DNA of 64,000 bases from Dugong dugon (taxonomy: Eukaryota; Chordata; Mammalia; Sirenia; Dugongidae), in NCBI GenBank assembly GCA_030035585.1, contig CM057469.1, forward strand, positions 65,303,501-65,367,500, in the 5' to 3' direction. The translations under genes were made by a program, and so were the position numbers. Within the stretch, counting starts at the first letter, position 1. Each line of letters starts with the position of its first letter. Below, piece by piece: positions 45,613-56,309 of the stretch. The notes beneath the pieces were generated by a model. It did no database searches. It was not told the DNA's origin and worked only from the letters and a program-made list of their open reading frames with translations.

Positions 45613-46207
45613 TGTCTTAGTTATCTAGTGCTGGTATAACAGAAATACCACAAGTGGATGTCTTTAACAAACAGAAATTTATTCTTTCACAGTTTAGAAG
45701 GCTAGAAGTCTGAATTCAGAGTTCCAGCTCCAAGGGAAGGCCTTCTTCTCTCCGTTGGCTCTGGGAGAACATCCTTGCCTCCTTTCAACATCTGTGGCCC
45801 GGCATTCCTTGGAGATCTCTATGTGTCTTGGCATCAGTCTTCCTCTGGGTCTAGGACGTTCTCAGCATAGGGACCTAAGGACGCTGCCTGTTCCAGGCTC
45901 GTCTTTCTTGGTGGTAGGAGGCCCTTCTTCTCTGCTCGCTTCTCTCTCTTTTATCTAAGATAAACGGTGTGACTCAAGCAAGGGTGGTATGTCCCACCCT
46001 AATCCTCATTAACATAACCTAATTGTGCCTCATTAACATAACAGACAACTCACTCCCAAATGGGACCATAACCACAGGCATAGAGGCTAGGATTTACAAC
46101 ATGTAATTACATCAAATCACGAAATAGAGGACAACCACACAATACTGGGAATCATGGCCTAGCTAAGTGGACACAAATTTTGGGGGCACACACTTCAATC
46201 CATGACA
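45613..46207 (-). mobile_element. Solo LTR with perfect 5-bp duplication
   Basis: TGTCTTAGTTATCTAGTGC to AATCCATGACA has TG...CA ends; GTGCT stands on both sides (45608-45612, 46208-46212). Read on the minus strand, a TATA-like GATAAAAGAG near 45953 precedes AATAAATTTC near 45680. It belongs to the same family as 59282-59805. The flanking bases look like a decayed L2 end. Confidence 0.9.
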
Positions 46208-46386
46208 GTGCTTATAAATATGAAGTTAAAACAAATTAAATTGAACTAAATTTTAACAAAGAATATTAACAGAATTGTAAGCTCAATGTTATCCTGATTT
46301 TTATAAACATTTAGCTGTGCATATATGAGTGTGTTTTGATAGTATATATACATACTAAAATATTAAGGTTGATTCAGTTAGTTATT

Positions 46387-46545
46387 GAGGAGCCCTGGTG
46401 GTGCAGTGGTTAACAGCTTGGCTGCTAACCAAAAGGTTGGCTGTTCAAATCCACCAGCTGCTCCTTGGAAACCCTATGGGGCAGTTCTACTCTGTCCTGT
46501 AAGGTCTCAATGAGTCAGAATCCACTCCACAGCACCAGGTTTTAG
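46387..46545 (+). mobile_element. Afrotherian SINE, GAGCCCTGGTGGC type
   Basis: GGAGCCCTGGTGGTGCAGTG to CAGCACCAGGTTTTAGTTAG; AGTTAGT flanks both sides (near 46376 and 46541). Confidence 0.95.
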
Positions 46546-47018
46546 TTAGTAAGGTGAGATTATGGGTGGTATCAAGTTTCCTCTTCGATGTTTTCTAAAT
46601 TTCTTTAGGAAAACTTCTTTACAAATTTCTAAATCTTAGATTCTTTACAACAAAAAGTATAAATTTTTAAATGTTAAATTTTATTTTGATGATTTTGCCT
46701 GTATTTTGAACCAAATATTATCTTTTCTAATCTTAATACTGTTCTATCAAACTCCTGTTCCTAGTTAGGTTGTAGAGGAATGTGAAATACATTTGGTCCA
46801 TGAAAACAAAACATAACCAAAAAAAAAAATGGAAAAAACAGAGGCCAGTACTTTTCTGTGGGAATATCAAAGAGAAGTTGATGCAAATAAACTTGTTACA
46901 CTGAATTCTAGAGAGAAATGAGCACTTCATAGTGAGGACAGATCTGACTTTCATAAAGAAATATAACTGGTATGCTTAGAGAAGAGAGAAAATGGAATCA
47001 GATAAAATGTTCAGTTAA
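46546..47018. other. Unique AT-rich sequence
   Basis: No family recognised; may include the decayed 5' part of the following L1M. Confidence 0.4.
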
Positions 47019-47048
47019 AACCAGACAAGGCAGAAGAAGAGAAAAAGA

Positions 47049-47081
<33 letters not shown>

Positions 47082-47352
47082 AAGAAAAGAAAGAAGCAAA
47101 GAACAAATATAACAAATAGAAAATACTTACGAACATGCTAGATATGAATCCAACTATATCAATAATCACATTAATGATAAATGGTCCAGACACACCATTT
47201 AAAAAACAGAGGTTATAATAAAGGGGTATAGGAAGCTATACCATACTGACATTAATCAAACAGAAGCTGGAGTAGCTAAATTAATTTCAGACAAAGCTGA
47301 TTTCAGAACAAGGAAAATTACCAAGGATATAGAGGGGCATTATATAATGATA

Positions 47353-47560
47353 GAAGTCCCTAGGTGACAAAAACCATTAAGTGCTCAACTACTAGCCAAA
47401 AGGTTGGTGGTTCAAAGCCACCCAGAGTTACCTCAGAAGACAGGCCTGGTGATCTGCTTCAAAAGAGCTCAGCCTTGAAAACCCTATGGGGCAGTTCTAC
47501 TCTGCATACATGGGGTGACCATGAGTCGGAATTGACTCAATGGCAAATAACAGCAACAAC
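47353..47560 (+). mobile_element. Afrotherian SINE, GTCCCTGGGTGG type, in L1M
   Basis: AGTCCCTAGGTGACAAAAAC to CAATGGCAAATAACAGCAAC. Perfect 9-bp duplication ATAATGATA (47344-47352, 47561-47569), which is L1M sequence. Confidence 0.95.
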
Positions 47561-47612
47561 ATAATGATAAAGGGTTCGATTCACCAAGACACCAAAATCC
47601 TTAATTTGTATA

Positions 47613-48001
47613 CACCCACTCCTCACTTATCAACATGATTAGGTTCCAAAGACCAGGTCATTGTGGAAAAATGGAGGATAATCACATGAGATCACAAAAT
47701 GGAGAATGACCACATCATTATGTAACTGCCAAATTACTTCATGACATAACTGCCAAATTATATCATTATATCACTGCCAAATTACATCATTACATAACTG
47801 CCAGACCACTGAGAATCATGGCCCAGTTAAGCTGATAAATAACCTTAACCATCACAGCCAGCGTTATTCTTGCCTTGAACCTCGGCATTTTTACTGCCAG
47901 ACACATTGTTATATGCAAAATAGTTGGACAGTAGATTTTTTACAATTGTCGTAAATGCAAAATGTTGGTTAACAAAATAGTCAATAAGTGAGGAGTAGGT
48001 G
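47613..48001 (+). mobile_element. TIR DNA element carrying an LTR end
   Basis: The ends CACCCACTCCTCACTTAT and ATAAGTGAGGAGTAGGTG are inverted copies over 18 bases with one mismatch, and TA flanks both sides, so this is a nonautonomous Tc1/mariner- or Tigger-like element inside the L1M. Its middle (about 47672-47856) closely resembles the end of the LTR at 26360-26903 (CCACTGAGAATCATGGCCCA, then AACCTTAACCATCACA at an LTR-like CA terminus). No transposase frame. Confidence 0.8.
47715..47810. repeat. Four 24-base tandem units
   Basis: TCATTATGTAACTGCCAAAT-type units repeat exactly four times (96 bases). The related copy at 62604 has one unit. Confidence 0.85.
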
Positions 48002-49162
48002 TATACCTAACAACAGAGCATCAAAATACATGAGGCAAAGCTGATTAAGCTACGAGAATTAATAGACAAATCCACTATTCTAGTTGGAGACTTCAACACT
48101 CCTCTATCAGTAATTGGCAGATCCGGTAGGCAGAAAATCAGTATCTATATATTTGAACTGAACAGCATAATCAGTGAAATGGATCTCATTGAACTTTTTA
48201 GAGTATTTCATCCAACAATAGAATACACGTTCTTTTCAAGCTCACGTGATGCATGCACCAAGATTGACCACAACTATGGGCCATAAAATATACTTTAACA
48301 AATTTAAAAGAAGAGAACTGATAGAAAGTATGCCTTGAGACCACAATACAATTAAACTAGAAATCAATAACAGAAAGATAGCTGGAAAACACAAAAATAT
48401 TTGCAGTTTAAAGAACACAATTCTAAATAACACATGGGTCAAAGAGGAAGTCTCGAGAAATTTAGAAAATATTCCAGAGTAAATGAAAATGAATATACAA
48501 CTGATCAAAATCTATGGGATGCAGCAAAAGCAGTGCTGAGAGGGAAATTTATGACATTGAATGCATGCATGAGTAAAGAAGAAAGATTTAAAATCAATAA
48601 TCTAAGCCTACACCTTAGAAAACCAGATAAAGGACAATATAAGCCTAAACCAAGCAGAAGAAAATAATAAAATGAAAGCAGATATCAAATGAAATTGAAA
48701 ACAAGAAAACAACTACAGAGACAGTAAAAATATCAGTGGTTGCCAGGAATTAGGGGGAGAAGGGAGAGATGAGTAGGTAAAGCACAGGAGATTTTTACGG
48801 TGGTAAAACTATTCTATATAATACTATAATGGAGCATACATGATATTATTCATTTATCAAAACTGTACAACAGAAAGAAAGAATCTAAATGTACTCCGTG
48901 GACTTTATTTAATAATAATATATCAAGATTGGTTCATTAATTGTAACAAATCTACTACATAAGTGCAAACTGTATACAGGAGGAAGGGGGTACTTGAGAA
49001 CTGTGCTGTCTGTTCATTTTTTTCTGTAAATCTAAAATTGTTATGCAAAATAAAGTATCACATATAAACAAAAACAAACAATTTAGTGATAGAACTCAGA
49101 AGAGAATTAAAAATAAAATGAAAAAAAATCATTTAGAAATGATGAAAACTAAACCAGAAAAA

Positions 49163-49276
49163 ACACAGAGCATATATACATGATACATATGATATATATG
49201 ATATATATCTATCTACATCATATATGTATTTTATATATATAAGATATAGATGTATGTATATATATATGTATATGTA

Positions 49277-49342
<66 letters not shown>

Positions 49343-49359
49343 TATATATATATATATAT
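49163..49359. repeat. (TA)n/(TG)n microsatellite
   Basis: Mixed TA, GATA and TG dinucleotide tract, responsible for Ile-Tyr false frames on both strands. Confidence 0.97.
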
Positions 49360-49970
49360 CACCAGTGGCCATCAAGTCAGTTCTGACTCATGATAATCAC
49401 ACGTATCTCAAAGTAGAACTGTGCTCCATAGGATTTTCAATGTATGTTTTTTTTTTTTATCATGATTATAGAAATTTATTGAATCAGACAGAAGATCACT
49501 AATAGTTCCCCTTGGCTTTCTACAGTTAGCATCAGTAGTACAATTGTGCCAGGTCCAGCAGTTGTCCCTCAGCAGCATAGAACAGGTATGATTAAGGCTA
49601 ACCAAAGCCATTATCAGTACACAGGCACCATGAGTTAACATCAGAGCTCGGCTAAGACTGGAGTTATAAGCATTACTAGTGAAGTTCAACAGGCTATAAA
49701 GCTTATGCTCATTAGACTCAGTCCCTCCTCTACACTTGGGAGCCAGGTTCAACCAGGAAGGTAAAGGAATAAACAAAAACACTGAAAGGATCCCCAAGGA
49801 CTACTGCCAAAGGAAAGGGAAACCCTAAAGAAAGATCACATCAGTGTATGATTTTTTGAAGTAGATTGCCAGGCCTTTCTTCCGAGGTGTCTCTGGGTGA
49901 ACTTGAATCACCAACCTTTCAGTTAGCAGCCAAGTGTGCTAACTGTTTATACCACTCAGGGACTCCAATA
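49360..49970 (-). mobile_element. Afrotherian SINE split by a retrocopy
   Basis: Antisense SINE pieces 49360-49446 (GTGGCCATCAAGTCAGTTCT) and 49841-49970 (GTAGATTGCCAGGCCTTTCT to ACCACTCAGGGACTCC) are one element opened by the insert between them. Confidence 0.9.
49447..49840 (-). pseudogene. Processed retrocopy of an unidentified mRNA
   Basis: A T12 run (49447-49458) with TTTATT (complement of AATAAA) 16 bases further in is an mRNA 3' end inserted antisense. TCAATGTATG (49437-49446) and TCAGTGTATG (49841-49850) flank it, so the roughly 380-base body is fully bounded. The minus strand carries a 129-codon open frame starting MGILSVFLFIPLP, overrunning the poly(A), with no domain I recognise. 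The body may be mostly 3' UTR of the parent. L1 machinery probably made it. Confidence 0.8.
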
Positions 49971-50210
49971 TGTGTGTGGACTCCAATCTAATAACTTAAG
50001 TAGAAGGTGAAAATGATTAAAAATAAAAGAGAAAGAAATAAAAAGAAATTGAGGAAAGTGACAAATTAGAAGTTAAATAAGGAAGTCCAATTATATAAAA
50101 TAGAAGTCCCTGAAAAAGAAACACAATGCAATGGAAGAAAATAATAACAGCAACAACAAAATATATAATTCAAGAAAAAGCTTCAAATATAAATATTTGA
50201 AACTACGTAT
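49971..50210. other. Unique A-rich sequence
   Basis: No family or frame recognised. Confidence 0.4.
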
Positions 50211-50224
50211 TAAAATGTGTATTT

Positions 50225-50278
50225 TTATTAACTTGGATTGTAAACTTTTGCTTCAACTACAATAAAAAATAATAATAA
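50225..50278 (+). mobile_element. Minimal L1 tail insertion (54 bases)
   Basis: Only AACTTGGATTGTAAACTTTT, AATAAA and an A-rich tail remain. TAAAATGTGTATTT (50211-50224) and TAAAATGCATATTT (50279-50292) bound it. Confidence 0.8.
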
Positions 50279-50335
50279 TAAAATGCATATTTCTGGAAAA
50301 TTGACCCAGAAGGAACAAAATCAAGTAAGGTTAGC

Positions 50336-50814
50336 ACAATAATAACTTCCCCAAAGGTGTCCACTCATTAATTTCTGGGAACTATGAATATGTCACCTTG
50401 CATGGCAAACTGACTTTGCAGACGTGATTAAAGTTAAGAACCTAAAAATAGGGAGATTATCCTGGATTATCTGGGTGAGCCCAATCTAATCATACGAATC
50501 CTTAAACATGGAGAAGCTTTCCTGGCTGTGATCAGAGAGAGATCTGACTATTAAAGAAGGATCAGAGGGAGATGCAATGTTGCTGACTTTCAAGACAGAA
50601 GAAGGGGTCTGTGAACCCAGGAATGTGGGTGGCATTTAGAAGCTGGAAAAGATAAGAATACATATTCTCCCTTAGAACTTCCAGACAGGAATGCAGGGAA
50701 CCCTGCAAACATCTTGATTTTAGCTCACTGAGACCAATTTCGAATTCTGACCGTGTTATTCAAGCCACTACGTTTGTGGTATTTTGTTACCACAGACTAG
50801 AAGACTAATACACC
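50336..50814 (+). mobile_element. MaLR/MLT1-like LTR
   Basis: AAAGGTGTCCACTCATTAAT, AACTGACTTTGCAGACGTGA, GGGAGATTATCCTGGATTAT and the end TTTGTGGTATTTTGTTAC plus ACTAATACA follow the eutherian MLT1-like order. Ancient solo LTR; family name approximate. Confidence 0.75.
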
Positions 50815-51315
50815 AAGAAATATTTAAGAAAATCGCTGGACTTCGAAGAAAAGTATTCTCTGGGCATTGAGCAATTCAGGTTGCCATCAGACTTTTTGGT
50901 GGCAATGCCATTGAAGGCCAGCAATGGCAGGAGATGGTGGAGTAACATTTTTAAGATACCCAAAGAAAAACAACATGAACCAAAGAGTTTACATCCAGCT
51001 ACTGACAGATTTTTACCAACACATGGGGAATATTTAAACCTTCTCTGAGGAATCTTTTCAGAAAATGAGCTTTAGAGAACAAGAATGACATGAGAGACTT
51101 TGACATAAGGACTGTTTTGTCCTTAAAAATTGAAAGAATTTATGAAGATAAAAACATGAAATTAAATAGAAAGTAACAGTATGAACTCACAATTATATTT
51201 TATGTTGAAAAAGCAAGAACATACACCTAGCTCTGTCTATTGAAAAGGAAACGACTACCTAGAAACAATAACAAACCCAGATGCTATAAGTGCAACCAGT
51301 ATCTAAAGTCCAGGG
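50815..51315. other. Unique sequence, no gene seen
   Basis: No family recognised. Confidence 0.4.
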
Positions 51316-51750
51316 AAGCAGAAGTCAGGAAATCAAATGACGTATTGCATTGGGCAAATCTGCTACATAAAGCCTGTTTAAAGTTTTAAAAAGGAAAGAT
51401 GTCAGTTTGAAGACTAAGCTGTGCCTGACCCAAGCCAGGGTCTTTTCAATTACCTCATATGCATGTGAAAGTTGAACAATGAAAAAGGAAGGCAGAAGAA
51501 GAATTGATGCATTTAAATTGTGATGTTGGCAAAAAATATTGGATAGTCCATGGACTGCCAGAAGAATGAACGAAGCTGTCTTAGAAATAACAACCAGAAT
51601 GCACCTTAGAAGCAAAGATGGAGAGACTTCAGCTTACTTACTTTGGACACATCATCAGGAAAGACCAGTCGCTAGAAAAGGACATCATGTTCGGTAAAGT
51701 AGAGGGTCAGTGAAATCCAGGGAAACTCTCAATGAAATGAATTGACACAT
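51316..51750 (+). mobile_element. RTE LINE fragment, 3' region
   Basis: TGCATTGGGCAAATCTGCTA, GAAGAAGAATTGATGCATTT and TCATGTTCGGTAAAGTAGAG match the C-terminal RTE region. It stops at ATTGACACA, where the inverted RTE piece begins, and is more diverged than the next copy. It may be an older element interrupted there. Confidence 0.88.
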
Positions 51751-52671
51751 TTGGCTCTCCTGAACTTGTTCTAATTTTCTTCAGTTTCAACTTGACTTCG
51801 CATATGAGCAATTGATGGTCTGTTCTGCAGTCAGCCCCTGGCCTTGTTCTGACTGGTGATATTGAACTTTTCCATCATCTCTTTCCACAGATGTAGTCGA
51901 TTCGATTTGATTTCTCTGTATTCCATCTGGCAGGGTCCATGTGTATAGTCACCATTTATGTTGGTGAAAAAAAGTATTTGGAATGAAGAGGTCATTGGTC
52001 TTGCAGAATTCAATCATGAGATCTCTGTCATCATTTCTATCACCAAGGCCATATTCTCCAACTACTGATTCTTCTTCTTTGTTTCCAACTTCCACATTCC
52101 AGTCACCAGTGCATCCTGATTGCATGTTCGATCAATTTCAGATGGCAGAAGTTAGTAAAAATCTTCAGTTTCTTCATCTTTGGCATTAGTGGTTGGTGCG
52201 TAAATTTGAATAATAGTTATATTAACTGGTCTTCCTTGTAGACATATGGATATTTCCTATCACCGACAGCTTTGTACTTCAGGATGGATCTTAAAATGTT
52301 CTTTTTGATGATGAATACAACACCATTCCTCTTCAAGTTGTCATTCCTGGCATAGCGGACCATATGATTGCCTAATTCAGAATGGCCAATACCAGTCCAT
52401 TTCAGCTCACTAATGTCTAGGATATCGATGTTTATGCATTCCATTTCATTTTTGATGATTTCCAATTTCCTAGATTCATACTTCGTACATTCCAGGTTCC
52501 GATCATTAATGGATGTTTGCAGCTGTTTCTTCTCATTTTGAGTCGTGCCACATCAGCAAATGAACGTCCTGAAAGTTTGACCCCATCCATGTCATTAAGG
52601 TGGACTCTCCTTTGAGGAGGCAGCTCTTCCCCAGTCATCTTTTGAGTGCCTTCCAACCTGGGGGTGCTCAT
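51751..52671 (-). pseudogene. RTE endonuclease domain, inverted segment
   Basis: On the minus strand: SFADVARLKMRRNSCKHPLM then IGTWNVRSMNLG, and after a frameshift DISELKWTGIGHSELGNH, the N-terminal part of the endonuclease-like domain. Frame breaks and separation from its own reverse transcriptase make it inactive. Confidence 0.88.
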
Positions 52672-53233
52672 CTTCCAACACTCTATCAGACACTGTTCTG
52701 CTGCTATTCATAAGGTTTTTACTGGCTAATTCTTTTCGGAAGTAGACTGCCGGGTCCTTCTTCCTAACTGAAGACCAGACAAGCTGTGGAAGGACATCAT
52801 ACATGAAGAAAGCAAGAGGTCATTAAAAAGACAGGAAAGAAAGAAAAGACCAAAATGGACGTCAGAAGAGACTCTGAAACTTGCTCTTGAATGTCAAGTA
52901 CCTAAAGCAAAAGGAAGAAATGATGAAGTAAAAGGACTGAACAGAAGATTTCAAAGGGCACCTCCAGAAGACAAAGTAAAGTATTATAATGACATGTGCA
53001 AAGAGCTGGAGATAGAAAACTAAAAGGGAAGAACATGCTCAGCGTTTCTCAAGCTGAAAGAACTGAAGAAAAAATTCAAGCCCCAAGTTGCAATAGTGAA
53101 GGATTCTATGGGGAAAATATTAAACGACGCAGGAAGCATCAAAAGAAGATGGAAGGACTACACAGAGTCATTACACCAAAAAGAATTGGTCGACGTTCAA
53201 GCATTTCAGGAGGTAGCATATGATTAGGAACTG

Positions 53234-54597
53234 ATGGTACTGAAGGAAGAAGTCCAAGCTGCCCTGAAGGCATTGGTGAAAAACAAGGCTCCAGGAATTG
53301 ATGGAATACCAACTGAGATGTTTCAACAAGGGGGTATAGCACTGGAGGCGCTCACTCGTCTATGCCAAGAAATTTGGAAGACAGCTACCTGGCCAACCGA
53401 CTGGAAGAGATCCATGTTTATGCCTATTCCCAAGAAAGGTGATCCAACCAAATGTGGAAATTATCGAACAATATCATTAATATCACATGCACGTAAAATT
53501 TTGCTAAAGATCATTCAAAAGTGGCTGCAGCAGTATGTCAACAAGGAAGTGCCAGAAATTCAGGCTGAATTCAGAAGTGGAACTAGGGATGTCATTGCTG
53601 ATGTGAGACAGATCCTGGCTGAAAGCAGAGAATACCAGAAAGATGTTTGCCTGTGTTTTATTGACTATGCAAAGGCATTCTACTGTGTGGAGCATAACAA
53701 ATTATGGATAATATTGCAAAGAATAGGAATTCCAGAACACTTAATTGTGCTCATGAGGAACCTGTACATAGATCAAGAGGCAGTTGTTTGGACAGAACAA
53801 GGGGATACTGCGTGGTTTAAAGTCAGGAAAGGTGTGTGTCAGGGTTGCATCCTTTCACCATACCTATTCAATCTGTATGCTGAGCAAATAGTCTGAAAAT
53901 CTGGACTATATGAAGAATGGGGCATCAGGATTGGAGGAAGACTCATTAACATCCTGTGATATGCAGATGACACAACCTTGCTTGCTGAAAGTGAAGAGGA
54001 CTTGAAGCACTTACTGATGAAGATCAAAGACCACAGCCTTCAGTATGGATTACATCTCAACATAACGAAAACAAAAATCCTCACAACTGGACCAATAAGC
54101 AACATCATGATAAATGGAAAAAATTTGTCAAGGATTTCATTTTACTTGGATCCACAATTAACACCCATGGAAGCAGCAGTTAAGAAATCAAAAGACCCAT
54201 TGCATTGGGCAAATCTGCTGCAAAAGACCTCTTTAAAGTGTTGAAAAGCAAAGATGTCCCTTTGAAGACTAAGGCACCTGATCCAAGCCCCACTATATTT
54301 TCAATCCCGTCATACGCATGTGAAAGCTGGACAATGAATAAGGAAGGCCGAAGAAGAATTGACGTCTTTGAATTGTGGTGTTGGCAAAGAATCTTGAATA
54401 TACCACGGACTGCCAAAAAAATGAACAAATCTGTCTTGGAAGAAGTACAGCCAGAATGCGCCTTAGAAGCAAGGATGGTGAAACTACATCTTACATACTT
54501 TGGACATGTTGTCAGGAGGGATCAATCCCTGGAGAAGGACATCATGTTTGGTAAAGTACAGGGTCAGCAAAAAAGAGGAAGACTCTCAATGAAATGA
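53234..54597 (+). pseudogene. RTE reverse transcriptase domain, dead
   Basis: The first open piece (220 codons, 53234-53896) runs from KNKAPGIDGIPTEMFQQGG through CGNYRTISLISHARKILLKI, FIDYAKAFYCVEHNKLW (motif A, Asp kept) and VRKGVCQGCILSPYLFNLYA (motif B region). A TGA at 53957-53959 falls directly before the YADDTTLLAESEEDLKHL catalytic box. Later frames (53978-54244, 54205-54597) carry the thumb and C-terminal parts with one frameshift. This is the best preserved RTE coding stretch in the window. Confidence 0.92.
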
Positions 54598-54731
54598 ATT
54601 GACACAGTGGCTACAACATTGTGCTCAAGTATAACAACGATTGTGAGGATGGCGCAGGACCAGGCAGTGTTTTGCTGTCTCGTGCACAGGGTTGTTATGA
54701 GTCGCAACCGACTCAACGGCACCTAAAAACA

Positions 54732-55299
54732 ATGTTAAAAGACATTTATTTGACCTTTACTGCCTATACCCTAATCACTACGAATATTATTTATTATGTG
54801 ACCTTTGTAAAGAGAGAAAAAATGCTAAGATGTATTAAAAGTATATTCTATTACCCCTAACTTGAATTTGAGAGCTTAATATGAAATCATTGAAATTTCA
54901 AATCCTTCTTCTCCCCCCTAATATAGCAATAGCAGAAACCCAGCTGCAGGATATTAGCAAGCACAGCAATGAATTTTCACTGCAAACCCTAAGCACTGAA
55001 AGCTTTGTTTTTCTTTCTTCTTTTTTTTTTAAAGAGATACCCTACAATATGAGATATGCAATGCCATGTGTGCCAGGTGCTTTGCATAATAATGGTTTCC
55101 TTCAGTTATCCAGGCTCCTGTAGAAGAATCATGGAGGGAACTAAGCAGTAACATCAACTGCAAAAAAGAAAATTGCCCCCTTTTCACTGAAACTGCTCTT
55201 TTCTCCTAATTTTTTTTTTTTTAGCAATTTTATCTTTTTAAATGTAAATACTCGTAAGAGTTCAGAAAAGATATCCAGTTATTAACATTTCAGGTATAA
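54732..55299. other. Unique sequence with T-runs
   Basis: No family recognised; T-runs near 55021 and 55210. Confidence 0.4.
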
Positions 55300-55720
55300 T
55301 TATTACTGTCCTTAATCCCCACCTTCTCCACAGAGCAGTTTTCTGTGGGAGAAGTATTATTACTTTCCTACTTGTGTGGGTCCTCAGACATCTTCAGATA
55401 AACGTCTGTAGGTGGAACTCTCTGATTATAAAGGCCGAGTGAAATTAGTGTTATTTAATGCACCAAGGTGTGAAGTAGGAACTTCAACTGGCTCTCCAGA
55501 AAGAACTCTGTTGATTACGTGTTTTAAGCTGCAGAAGATCTGTCTAAAAAGTCGCTATTGAAGCCGTTTAGTAGCTCTTGTGCTAATAAGTGAGGAAAGT
55601 CTGCGCCTTCTGTGCTGCGGTGTCAGAGTGCTGACGAGCAGCTTCTCAGCGCTAATAACTGCTGTGTTTCAGCAGCCGTGATCAGTAGATGTATTTCACT
55701 TTTCTTTTCCTGAATTGAAT
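55300..55720. promoter_or_regulatory. Candidate conserved noncoding element
   Basis: Repeat-free block with balanced composition, several CpG (AAGTCTGCGCCTTCTGTGCT, TGACGAGCAGCTTCTCAGCG) and paired TAAT cores near 55582 and 55653, unlike the decayed sequence around it. No frame of note. Enhancer function is only inferred. Confidence 0.35.
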
Positions 55721-55865
55721 ACTTAGGAAATCAGTAAAATGTTGCCAGAAGCCTTGCCTACAAGCTGCTGCCTTTGAGAAATTTGCAAGTCCTTTCCATT
55801 CCTTAAGAATCTTTCTTCATTTATGGAAAGGCTGGAATTGTAAGGTGTCTTCTCAGGGGCTGTTC

Positions 55866-56077
55866 CAAAAAACTCAAACCAGTTGTCATCGGTTTGATTG
55901 TGACGCATGGCAACCCCATGTGTTGCAGAGTGGGCCTGTGCTCCATAGTCTTTTCACGGCCATGACCTTTTGGATGAGATCTCCAGGCCTTTCTTCCAAG
56001 GTGCCTCTGGGTGAGTTTGAACTGTCAACCTTTTGATTAGTAGACGAATTCTTAACCATTTGTGCCATCAGGGACTG
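55866..56077 (-). mobile_element. Afrotherian SINE, GTCCCTGGGTGG type
   Basis: Antisense: CAAACCAGTTGTCATCGGTT, GATCTCCAGGCCTTTCTTCC, ending TTTGTGCCATCAGGGACTG. Confidence 0.93.
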
Positions 56078-56309
56078 TTAGACACATCTAATATCCTGAT
56101 CATTTTCTGCATATCTGAAGTCTTTTAAGATATGCGGAAATTGCTCATATTTTGAAGTATTTCAAAAGATGCAGCTATGCTTAATGCTGAATTCTGAGTT
56201 AAATTTCTAAAAGCTCCTCCTGATCCTCTTCCAGCCTATAACATCCTTGCTGAATACAGAAATCTTGATTTGGTGAGCTATCTTCAACCCACAGAATTGG
56301 TTCCAATTA

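Larger units (their letters stand above)
47019..49065 (+). mobile_element. L1M LINE, endonuclease region and 3' UTR
   Basis: AGAAGCTGGAGTAGCTAAAT, GGGGCATTATATAATGATAG, TGGAGACTTCAACACTCCTC, AACTAGAAATCAATAACAG and TGGGATGCAGCAAAAGCAGT are ORF2 endonuclease landmarks. From about 48700 it skips to an L1M 3' UTR (ATCAGTGGTTGCCAGGAATT, CCGTGGACTTTATTTAATAA), so the reverse transcriptase part is deleted. A SINE, a DNA element and a poly(A) run (47050-47078) interrupt it. Confidence 0.85.
51751..54731 (+). mobile_element. RTE LINE with inverted 5' part (twin priming)
   Basis: 51751-52766 is the RTE 5' part (5' UTR and endonuclease) in reverse; 52767-54731 is the rest in direct orientation, from ACTGAAGACCAGACAAGC to the 3' end CGACTCAACGGCACCTAA. 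Compared with the 6696 copy, about 100-150 bases are lost at the switch, with CTA shared at the joint. This is the structure left when a second target strand primes inside the same RNA. Confidence 0.9.

Noticed and set aside
49408..49797. 129-codon open frame on the minus strand
   Set aside because: It runs out of the retrocopy through the poly(T) into SINE sequence, has no domain and no promoter or splice context; kept only as a property of the retrocopy.
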